From: Isoetes taiwanensis
Lineage: Eukaryota > Streptophyta > Lycopodiopsida > Isoetales > Isoetaceae
Length of the DNA stretch: 64,000 bases
Direction: 5' to 3'
Assembly (NCBI GenBank): GCA_021234155.1
Contig: JAJEKV010000052.1
Span: 7,923,358 to 7,987,357 of the forward strand
The position numbers and the translations under genes are program-made. Below the pieces are notes generated by a model. The model searched no databases. It was not told where the DNA came from and worked only from the letters and a program-made list of their open reading frames with translations. This document shows, in pieces, positions 32,271 to 41,850 of this stretch. Within the stretch, counting starts at the first letter, position 1; the number at the start of each line of letters is the position of its first letter.

Positions 32271-35133
32271 GTGCATTTTCTCTTACGTATGCAGTGTCAT
32301 GCTGCACATCCTACCAAGATTTCACCTTTTTTCGAGACCCGGATTTTTATCTGTGCTTTTCTTTGTGTTTATGCTCCGGAAATTCATAATTAATGCATGG
32401 GGCAGGGAAAAATCCTGGTTTTCAGCCAGCTGGCTTGCCAAGTGGCCCCGAGAGTATAGGAAAATCCCCGGTATTTCTGGATGAGTTTTAGACCCTCGAT
32501 TTTTGATTGGGATGGCCACCGTTGGCCTTGACATGGTTTAGACCACGTTTTCGATTTTGGGGCATGGAGGAGGCCCCGGATTGGCAATCCGACCTCGCCG
32601 CGTCGTCCGGAACGGCGAAATTACCCTAGGGGACAACTTCCACGGCGAGTTTTCCCAAGGGATCAATCACTTACCCCTCACTAGGAGGTATTCAGCATCC
32701 ACCTCCATGCCAATTGACTACAAGTGTGTAGTAAACGACCTACTTTGGCGTTTCTTGGAGAGGGGTGGTCTTACGCCTACCTAAAACTTGGTCCCCTAGG
32801 TAATGGGGATGTTCCGGGTCCATTGGCGGAGCCAGTTCTCGGTTCCGGAGTGGGGGTCCAGCCCGTCCTCAGCCCCCAGCTTGGATTAGCCTGCAAGAAC
32901 AAGATACTTGGGGTTCACCCTGAGGCCCTGGTAGAAGATTGAAGTGACAATAGGAGCACTAGGACTGCTAGGTGGTATACATGTGACCACGGAGAAGAAA
33001 AGCTAGCTCCACTGCTCAGTAGGACGTTACCGACCCGGTGGCCTCCGAAAGGGGGTTGGCTCGGAAGCTCGTCTCATGCCTCTGCTTGTGCTTCTATTGT
33101 CGGTGCATTTTCTCTTGCGTGTGCAGCGTCATGTTGCATATCCTGCCAAGATTTCACCTTTTTTCGAGACCCGGATTTTTATCTGTGTTTTTTTTGTGTT
33201 TATGCTCCGGAAATTCATAATTAATGCATGGGGCGGGGAAAAATCCTGATTTTCAGCCAGCTGGCTTGCCAAGTGGCCGCGAGCGTACAGGAAAATCCCC
33301 GGTATTTTCGGGCGAGCTTTAGACCCTCGATTTTTTATTGGGATGGCCACCGTTGGCCCTGACAGGGTTTAGACCACGTTTTCGATTTTGGGGCATGGAG
33401 GAGGCCCCGGATTGGCGATCCGACCTCTCCACATCGTCTGGAACGCCGAAATTACCCTAGAGGACAAGTTCCACTACCAGTTTTCCCAGGGGATCAATCA
33501 CTTACCCCCCACTAGGAGGTATTCAGCATCCACCTCCATGCCAATTGACTACAAGTGTGTAGTAAACGACCTACTTTGGCGTTTCTTGGAGAGGGGGTGG
33601 TCTTCTGCCCACGAAACTTGGTCCCCTAGGTAATGGAGATGTTCCGGGTCCATTGGCGGAGCCAGTTCTTAGTTCCGGAGTGGGGGTCCAGCCCGTCCTC
33701 AGCCCCCAGCTTGGATTAGCCTGCAAGAACAAGATACTTGGGGTTCACCCTGAGGCCCTGGTAGAAGATTGAAGTGACAATAGGAGCACTAGGACTGCTA
33801 GGTGGTATACATGTGACCACGGAGAAGAAAAGCTAGCTCCACCGCCAAGAGGGCCGCGTTAATGGACCCGGTGGCCTCCGAAAGGGGTTGGCTCTAAGCT
33901 TCGTCTCATGCCTTGCGCTTCTATTGTCGGTGCATTTTCTCTTGCGTGTGCAGCGTCATGTTGCATATCCTGCCAAGATTTCACCTTTTTTCGAGACCCG
34001 GATTTTTATCTGTGTTTTTTTTGTGTTTATGCTCCGGAAATTCATAATTAATGCATGGGGCGGGGAAAAATCCTGATTTTCAGCCAGCTGGCTTGCCAAG
34101 TGGCCGCGAGCATACAGGAAAATCCCCGGTATTTTCGGGCGAGCTTTAGACCCTCGATTTTTGATTGGGATGGCCACCGTTGGCCCTGACAGGGTTTAGA
34201 CCACGTTTTCGATTTTGGGGCATGGAGGAGGCCCCGGATTGGCGATCCGACCTCTCCACATCGTCTGGAACGCCGAAATTACCCTAGAGGACAAGTTCCA
34301 CTACCAGTTTTCCCAGGGGATCAATCACTTACCCCCCACTAGGAGGTATTCAAAGATCCACCTCCATGCCATTGACTACAAGTGTGTAGTAAAGCGACCT
34401 ACTTTGGCGTTTCTTGGAGAGGGGTGGTCTTACGCCACCGAAACTTGGTCTCCTAGGTAATGGGGATGTTCCGGGTCCATTGGCAGAGCCGGTTCGGCCC
34501 GAGTGGGGGTCCAGCCCCCGCCCTCGGCCCCGGCTTGGACTAGCCTCATGAGAACAAGATACTTGGGGTCACCCCGAGGCCCCCGGTAGAAGATCGAAGT
34601 GAGAATAGCAGCACTAGGACTGCTAGGTGGTATACATGTGACCACGGAGAAGCAAAGCTAGCTCCACCGCCCAAGGTGGGACGCTACCGGCCGGTGGCCT
34701 CCGGGAAGGGGTTGGCTCGAAGCTCGTCTCATGCCTCTCGCTTGTGCTTCTATTGCCGGTGCATTTTTCTTCTTACGTGTGCAGCGTCATGCCGCACATC
34801 CCGCCAAGATTTCACCTTTTTCGAGACCCGGATTTTATCTCGTGCTTTTCTTTGTGTTTATGATCCGGAAATTCATGATTAATGCATGGGGCGGGGAAAA
34901 ATCATGGTTTTCAGCCGGTGGCTTGCCAAGTGGCCCCGAAAGTGTCTGTGAAAATCCCCGGTATTTTTGGTGAGCTTTAGACCCTCGATTTTTGATTGGG
35001 ATGGCCACCGCTATTCCCCGGCGTGGTTTAGACCACGTTTTTGATTTTGGGGCATGGAGGAGGCCCGGATTGGCGATCCGACCTCTCCATGTCATCCGGA
35101 ATGCCGAAATTACCCTAGGGGACAAGTTCCACG
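32271..35133. repeat. Tandem array of about 829-bp units, 3.4 copies
   Basis: Units start with GTGCATTTT-CTCTT at 32271, 33103, 33930 and 34759 (spacing 832, 827 and 829), each followed by CCAAGATTTCACC. The last unit ends near 35133. Units 2 and 3 are almost identical; 1 and 4 are more diverged. Open frames of 75-81 codons beginning MGHGGGPGLAIRP recur in three units, but their reading is not conserved to the end and coding is doubtful. Confidence 0.9.
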
Positions 35134-35149
35134 CCCTCTTGATCGAGGA

Positions 35150-35975
35150 GCATCCCCGAATGTAAATCCTACCAAACCCTAGGGTTTGGTAGGGTTTACA
35201 TCTCGGCGGCCAAGACAGACTAACACATCCGAAACTTTGCATGGAGTTCTCTGTGGTATGCTCGGGACCATGCCGGGAGATGGGGTCAAATCCCCGCTGC
35301 TGCTAAACATGCTTTCGAACTCCCCTTCACCGAAAGGGGCTTGTGAAGGGAGTCTCCAAAGGTATGTCAGACGGGAAATTTGGCTCTGTCTCCCGGTGCC
35401 ATGAGGGTAATCCAAAGACGGGTATTCCACGCCGATCCGGGCCCTACGGGTCATCGGAGCATCCCGAGAATGTAAACCCTATCAAACCCTAGGGTTTGCT
35501 GGGGTTTACATCTCGAAAGGCCAAGACGGAGACTCACACATCCGAAACTTTGCATGGAGTTCTCTGTGGTATGCCGGGGACCATGCCAGGAGATGGGATC
35601 GAATCCCCCAAGCTAAAACATTTTCGAACTCCCCTTCACTGGAAAGGGGCTTGTGAAGGGGAGTCTCCAAAGGTATCTTTGACCCAGGAAATTTGGCTCG
35701 CCTCTCCCGTGCCATGAGGGTAATCCAAAGACGGGTATTCCACGCCGGATCCTCGGGCCCTCTCGGGTCATCTGAGCATCCCAGAATGTAAACCCTATCA
35801 AACCCTAGGGTTTGCTAGGGTTTACATCTCAAGGCCAAGACGGAGACTCACACATCCAAACTTTGCATGGAGTTTCTCAGGTATGCTTTGGGGACCATGC
35901 CGGGAGATGGGGTCGAATCCCCCTGCGCAACATGCTGATCCAGACTCCCCTTCACTGGAAAGGGGCTTGTGAGTT
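35150..35975. repeat. Tandem array of about 313-bp units, 3 copies, each with a 40-bp palindrome
   Basis: Units begin at palindromes 35161-35200, 35471-35510 and 35787-35826. Each palindrome has AAACCCTAGGGTTT at its centre and TGTAAA/TTTACA at its ends, with only one or two mismatched pairs. Each unit continues with CACATCCGAAACTTTGCATG and ends with CTTGTGAAGGGGAGTCTCC-like sequence. That last block also occurs once at about 32233, before the 829-bp array. Confidence 0.9.
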
Positions 35976-36029
35976 CTCCAAGATCCTTCTATTCTATCCC
36001 TTGCCAAACTCCTCTCATATTTCTTGCAT

Positions 36030-36705
36030 AAAGTCCTAGTCACGTCACCACCATCTAGCCATATGTCACCCAAAATTTGCCAACATCACCCAATGAAGAG
36101 ACCAAAGATGGACATCTTTTATTTTTGGCCTAGTCAAAACTTGGCCTTGCTTACTTGACATGCCATGTCACCACTTGGAGTGCCTAGGTGGCATGCTTGA
36201 GCCTAGGTGGCATGCCTGAGCCACCTTTGCATGTTGGAACCTAGGTGGCATGTTGGAGCCTACGTGGCATATGGAGCCCATTGATTGACATGTTTGAGCC
36301 TAGGTGGCATGTTAGAGCTTAGGTGGCATGTTTGAGCCACCTTGGCATGTTAGAGCCCACGTGGCATGTTAGAGCCCACGTGGCATGTTGGAGTCCACGT
36401 GGCATGTTTGAGCCACCTTGGCATGTTGGAACCTAGGTGGCATGTTGGAGCCCACGTGGCATGTTTGAGCCACCTTGTCATGTCGAAGCCTAGGTGGCAT
36501 GTCTGAGCCACCTTGGCATGCCTGAGCCACCTTGGCATGTTGGAGCCCACATAGCATGTTTGAGCCAACTTGGCATGTTGGAGCCCGCGTTGCATGTTTG
36601 AGCCACCTTGGCATGTTTGAGCCACCGTGGCATGTTTGAGCCTAGGTGGCATGTTGGTGCCTAGGTGGCATGTTCGAGCCACCTTGGCATGTTGGAGCCT
36701 TGGCT
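36030..36705. repeat. 19-bp minisatellite, inverted array
   Basis: The same 19-bp unit in reverse orientation (GGAGCCTAGGTGGCATGTT), preceded by the inverse of 32051-32185. About 27 units. Junction with the next array is a head-to-head turn at 36700-36720. Confidence 0.92.
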
Positions 36706-37385
36706 CAAACATGACACGCAGGCACCAACATGCCACCTAGGCTCCAACATGCCAAGGTGGCTCAAGCATGCCACCTAGGCTCCAACATGCCAAGGTGGCT
36801 CAAACATGACACCTAGGCTCCAACATGCCACCTAGACTCCAACATGCCACCTAGGCTCCAACTTACCACCTAGGTTCAAATATGCCAAGGTGGCTCAAAC
36901 ATGCCACATGGGCCCAAACATGCCACTAGGCTCTAACATGCCAATGTGGCTCAAACATGCCAAGATGGCTCAAACACGCCACCCAGGCTCCAACATGCCA
37001 CTTAGGCTCAAACATGCCACATGTGCTCCAACATGCCACATAGTCTCAAACATGCCAAGGTGGCTCAAACATGCCAAGATGGCTCAAACAAGCCACCTAG
37101 GCTCAAAACATGCCACCTTGGCTCCAACATGCCACTTATCCATGCCACCTAGGCTCCAACATGCCAAGGTGGCTCAAACATGCCATGCAGGCTCCAACAT
37201 GCCACCTAGGCTCAAACATGCCAAGATGGCTCAAGCACGCCACCTAGGCTCCAACATGCCAAGATGGCTCAAACATGTCATCTAGACTCCAACATGCCAC
37301 CTTGGCTTTAACATGCCACCTAGGCTCAAACATGCCAACGTGGCTCAAACATGCCATGTGGGCTCCAACATGCCACGTGGGCATG
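36706..37385. repeat. 19-bp minisatellite, right array in direct orientation
   Basis: About 35 units of the same 19-bp family, back in the orientation of the left array, ending at CACGTGGGCATGCGCC. Confidence 0.92.
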
Positions 37386-38374
37386 CGCCTATAGAGCGGT
37401 GCTTGCCTGCCTTGGTTCTATTTTTGAGATCTGAGATGTTTTTTTTTTTGCTTCTACTTATGTTCGGCTTGCAGGTTCTGGAACTCGATATTATCTCCAG
37501 TTTTAATGCTATTTTTCATAGGATTGGCAGATCCAGCACAACAGTTGGTCGGGCTTCCAATGTGAGGAGGAGTAATTCTTTCCACGCAAGCTATTATTTT
37601 CGGAGCCATACAATCTTCTCCAGAATTTTGTTCGCAGATCTATTCAATTTTCGTTACTTTAGGATGGAAATAGTTCTAAACACTTTAAGAACTACGGTTT
37701 GGTAATCGCCTATGCTATCTGGAGCTGTGCTACCATGCAGGGCCTCTCGATATAAAAACATACTGAGAGTTGTTGAAGCTCTTACAATCTCGACCTTTGC
37801 TATTGCGGGTTTTATTTCGGGTGTGCATATAACCTTTTCCTTTTATCATTTAAAATTTCGAGAATGTTTTTTGCTTTCTTAAGAACCTGGGAAAACCGCT
37901 GGTAAGCCAGATCAAGCTAAACCAACTCGTGTGCATTGCCAAGCAGCCGATTCCAGGCAATTGCAGCGATGATCCACCTAAAGGATCGACTAGAAATAGT
38001 TTTCAAGGGCAATCGCTACTCGACATCCAAGAAATATATGGGCACCGCCATACCTCAAGGGTAGGGGTAGGGAGTTGTATATAAAAAGGCGCAGAGAGAG
38101 AAAAAGTGGGGCACAATAGGAGAAACAATAGCCCCCTGTAGTAGGAAAAAAAAAGGGGGGATAAAATTTATTATATATATTTAAAAAATATGCATGCAAA
38201 TGCAAGTAGTATTTTATTAAACCGTCAAGATGGACGGTTGAGATCTTCATCCCCATTTTATTATGTTAGATATTGGCCCTTGAAATTGATGGTCGAGATT
38301 GACAGCACGATGAACGGCTAAGATGTTGATCCAAGTCCTCTAATGTGATTGGCCTTGCGCCATGTGTTTCCCTC
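37386..38374. other. Interior of the TIR element, possible captured sequence
   Basis: An open plus frame continues from the minisatellite to 37705 (last about 100 codons unique), with TTGCAGGTT at about 37471 resembling a splice acceptor. A TATA-like GTATATAAAAAGG lies near 38078. No domain is recognised. Confidence 0.3.
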
Positions 38375-38675
38375 CGCCCTGTGCTTTCCTCTCTGTGTTT
38401 TTCCTCTCTCCCCCTTGACTATGGCGCCGCTTGGCGATGGCGAATGTGTGCTTTCCTCTTCCTATGTTTTTCCTCTCTCCCTGTGCTTTCCTCCCTGTTT
38501 TTTTCCTCTCTACCCCTTGGCTATGGTGCCCCTTGGCGATGGTGAATCCGGCAGAGCTCCTCCCCTGTGTTTTTCCTCTCTCCCTCTGCTTTCCTCCCTG
38601 TTTTTTTTTTCCTCTCTCCCCCTTGGCAATGGCGCCCCTTGGCGTTGGCGAATCCGGCAGAGCTCCTTTGCTTGG
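38375..38675. repeat. Imperfect tandem repeat, about 100 bp, 3 copies
   Basis: Each copy contains CCCTGTGCTTTCCTC-like pyrimidine sequence, TTTTTCCTCTCTCCCCCTTGG, and GGCGATGGCGAATCCGGCAG or a variant. The minus-strand frame 38340-38879 (179 codons) is a Lys/Arg/Gly repeat protein produced by this array and is probably not a gene. Confidence 0.75.
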
Positions 38676-40079
38676 CGATGGCAAAGCTTCTTCTTGATGT
38701 GGGTGCTCTGTCGCTGCATCAACTGGTATAAAATGGCCTGTAAAAAAAGGCCAGGAAGATATCAAGAACATCAAGGTCATTACATAGATCCATCGATGGG
38801 AGCCCGAAAATGGCTCTGAGCGCACTTCTGGATGCAGAAGGGTAGTCAAATGGACATGAGCTGCAATAAATCCGGACAAGACAAACTGGACGACCTAGAT
38901 TCGAATAATTAATTGTTCCGAGTTTGGAGGTGGCTATGGCTGATAGAGGACTGCAGAAGATGTGGCTTGGACTCCAAGGTAACTCCAAAGCAAAAAGCAT
39001 ATTGATCCGCTCTCTTGATCTTGTAAAAATCTAATCTGTTTTTCAATCACGAGATGACCTAGTCCCCCATCTGGAGCTTCCGTGCTGAGATCCTTAAAGA
39101 TGACTTAATCCAACAGAGTAGACTGGAATGAGGATCGAAGAAGGCTTGGCAGCTCTTGTCACAGGAGGGGGATCGTGGATCGGTAAATCTTATTCTACTC
39201 TCTATTTCCTCCCCTGATTGCATATGCCCATGATGTATTTCTAGAAACTACATAGACGGTCTGTTTCTATGAATATGAAACTAGAACGTAGTAAGAATAC
39301 TGCAAGCTAATTGTTTTTGATATGCCTTTGAAACTGGAAAAGGACCAACATTGTTGTCTTTCTAAACCAATTTTTGAACATTGTTGTCTTTTTAAACCAA
39401 TTTTTGAATAAAAGGTTTAGCCCAAAATTTGGCAATGAGCATACGATTGTTCCGTCTACTTCAAAATAAGATCAATTGAGCACTCAATATTCTATTGTGT
39501 TTGTTTTGCGGGAAGAGCATTGGTAATCGGGCTTTTTCTATGAAGGGGTGGATCACGGTGTTTTATTATGCGTAAGAGAGAGGATTAGAAACCGCAGAAA
39601 ATGCATTTGGTAGCCCTCCATTTGTAAAGAAACATGCTTAACTTGTCAAAGGTTGTTAAAGGGATCTTTCTTTTCTTCGTAATATTTTGGCATAATGAAA
39701 GGAAATGACATAAGTTTGCAAGGCGGCAGTGCCATGAAAAGAAGAATATGCATATCATTTACTATGTATCAAATCAGCTCCATGGCAAGAATTTGAATAA
39801 AGCAAAATTGAGTTTATACAATATATAAATTTGTGAAAATATAATCTGTGTTTCAAGGCAAGCTTGAGTTTAAATATGGAATCAATTAAGATCAAAACTT
39901 AAAGGCAAACTTGAGTTTAGTAGACATTCAAATGATGCTTGCTCCATGATGTCTTTTTCCTTTTAGTAGATTGAAATTATCAATAGCTAATATATAATTG
40001 TTTTTTTTTTTTGAAAAATTGAGTGCCACGTGTCAATATTTGATTGGTTAGACAGATGTTCCAGAGCGGACCAAACAGG
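38676..40079. other. AT-rich interior, no recognised gene
   Basis: No convincing frame or repeat; a short duplication (AACATTGTTGTCTTTxTAAACCAATTTTTGAA) at 39350-39410. Confidence 0.4.
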
Positions 40080-40806
40080 TTGTTTCTCTAAATTTAAATA
40101 AAAGCCACATATATTTTATTTCATTGAAACAACAGCTATATTAAGAAACAACGTGTCTACTTCTTAATAGCTACATATCAAATCAAGGAAAACAATGTTC
40201 CCTATATGTGGATTTCTTTAAAACTACGTATTGTTTTTTAAGAAAACAATAATAACTTTTAAAAAATACATATAGAAAAAAAAGGTATATCTAATAACTA
40301 CATATTGTCGTAGTAAAACAACATTTGAAAACAACAATTATTCTAAAATAATACATGTGGATTTCTTAGATATTACGTATTTTCTTTTGTGAAAACAATG
40401 TTAACTTAAAGAACTACAAGTGGAGAAAACAAAACAACACACATTGAAAAGGAAAAAAAAAACTATTCTTTTTCAATTTTCCACGTATTAATATTCAAAC
40501 CTACATGTGTTTTTTGGAATACAAACAACGCGTGGCTCCTCCAAAAAACAACAGTCAAGAAAAAACCACACGTTGACAAAAGTTCGTGAAAAACAATAGT
40601 GAAAAAAAGGACACGTTGATCAAAAACAAAAAGCTGCCAGAAAAACCACAGTGGAATTTTTTGCCAAAAAACCACTGTCTCTTTGTGCAAATCCGGATAA
40701 ACGGGCCACGTGGACTTTTGGGGTCATTTTGGTGTTGTTTTTGGCATAAAACAACACTTCCGTACAACTAAAAAACAACTGTGGACCAAAAATTGGGGTC
40801 AGTGTG
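40080..40806. repeat. Right subterminal region and right inverted terminus
   Basis: Recurrent short motifs AAAACAAC, CTACRTATTGT and TACATGTGGATTTCTT in both orientations, then the terminal inverted repeat ending GGTCAGTGTG at 40806. Confidence 0.6.
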
Positions 40807-40921
40807 TGAGGGGCGATGGGAGTCTTTCCTTCCTTTTACCCTTGAGTTTTGAGCAATCAAAGGATAGTGCCTACCATTTCTAATTAAAATCCTCTCGCAA
40901 TAGTTGCTAGACTCTGTAAGA

Positions 40922-41371
40922 AATCAACACACAACTATTATTAACATTATTAACATAAACCATTGCATTTAACACATTTAAATTAAAATCCCCCTTAAAC
41001 CCCCTTTGGTTTGGGTGCATATTCACACGGGGGGTTACTTCGGGCAACGAGAGCTGTCGGATGGGCATATTTGCCCTTTATTCCAAGATCTGGATCGTAC
41101 ATAGCGATCCTCGTTTGTGGGGTATGCATGTACAAATATTTGTATACTGTATATCAAGATTTGCAAAATACTATAAGGTTTGAGAGAATGTACTTAATGG
41201 TGTTAATTTTGTACATGTATTGTAAATATATTTTTGGGGCTCTCGCTGCCCTACGTAACCCCCCGTGTGAATATGCACCCAAACCAAAGGGGGTTTAAGG
41301 GGGATTTTAATTTAAATGTGTTAAATGCAATGGTTTATGTTAATAATATTAATAATAGTTGTGTGTTGATT
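40922..41371. mobile_element. Foldback MITE, about 450 bp
   Basis: Inverted arms 40922-41054 and 41239-41371 (about 133 bp, over 90% matching) surround 184 bp. Outer ends read AATCAACACACAAC. The arms include AACCCCCTTTGGTTTGGGTGC. No coding capacity. Superfamily not determined because flanking duplications are unclear. Confidence 0.85.
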
Positions 41372-41394
41372 GTTATATTAAAAAAAATTTTGGG

Positions 41395-41530
41395 CCCTTC
41401 GGGCCCTACGTCACCCCCCCGTGTGAATGCACCCAAACCAAAGGGGGTTTGAGGGGGATTTTAATTTAACATAGTTTGATGTAATGCTTTATGTTAATTA
41501 ATGTTAATGTTAATTACATATTGGTTATTA
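41395..41530. repeat. Half copy of the MITE arm
   Basis: A third, diverged copy of the right arm in the same orientation, including CACCCAAACCAAAGGGGGTTT and GGGGGATTTTAATTTAA, joined by a repeated A-rich block ending GGCCCTTCGGGCC or similar. Confidence 0.8.
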
Positions 41531-41850
41531 AAAAAAATTGGCACCCTTCGAGCCCTCACAAAAACAAACATAAGTAAAGTTTAAGGGCCTAAATAGATAG
41601 ATAGATACTTACTAAGAAGCTTCAGTATTGCAATTGAACCTGAGGAGGACTTAAATTTTTGTTTGGCAAAACATAGTTGAAACAAAACTTTGATTTAGTT
41701 GTAACTTGACTAAGGAATGGCATAAGAACACATGGTGAGAAGTTTAAATGTTTCGTTGGTAGCTTAAGCATAATTTGTATGACCACATTCATAAAATATG
41801 CACAGGATTCTAATGCAACACAAGAAGCCAAAGTCATAATTAGTTTTCAA

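Larger units (their letters stand above)
30201..40806. mobile_element. 10.6-kb terminal-inverted-repeat transposon, CACTA-like, non-autonomous
   Basis: The left end CACACTCACCCC, followed by TTTTTGGTCCAC, is matched in inverse at the right end (complement CACACTGACCCC, then TTTTTGGTCCAC), 27 of 31 positions. A 3-bp TGA flanks both sides (30198-30200 and 40807-40809). Terminal CAC, a 3-bp duplication and arrays of short subterminal repeats are the signature of the CACTA (EnSpm) superfamily, though the terminal CACAC differs from the usual CACTA. No transposase is visible. The interior is a set of minisatellite and satellite-like arrays. Confidence 0.6.

Noticed and set aside
32557-34460. Conserved 75-81-codon ORF in the 829-bp units
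   Set aside because: Similarity is explained by recent duplication of the whole unit; ends and frames differ and the opposite strand is equally open.
35161-35826. Interstitial telomere tract
   Set aside because: Only one AAACCCT and its complement per palindrome, not a tandem telomere array.
30548-37705. Many open frames of 60-130 codons with repeating MPPRLKHAKVAQTCH-like peptides on both strands
   Set aside because: They arise from the 19-bp unit, which leaves several frames open with a 19-residue period; no frame-specific conservation.
38340-38879. 179-codon Lys/Arg-rich minus-strand frame
   Set aside because: Follows directly from the pyrimidine-rich tandem repeat; no independent domain.
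41571-41610. Short GATA run
   Set aside because: Only three or four units; ordinary microsatellite.
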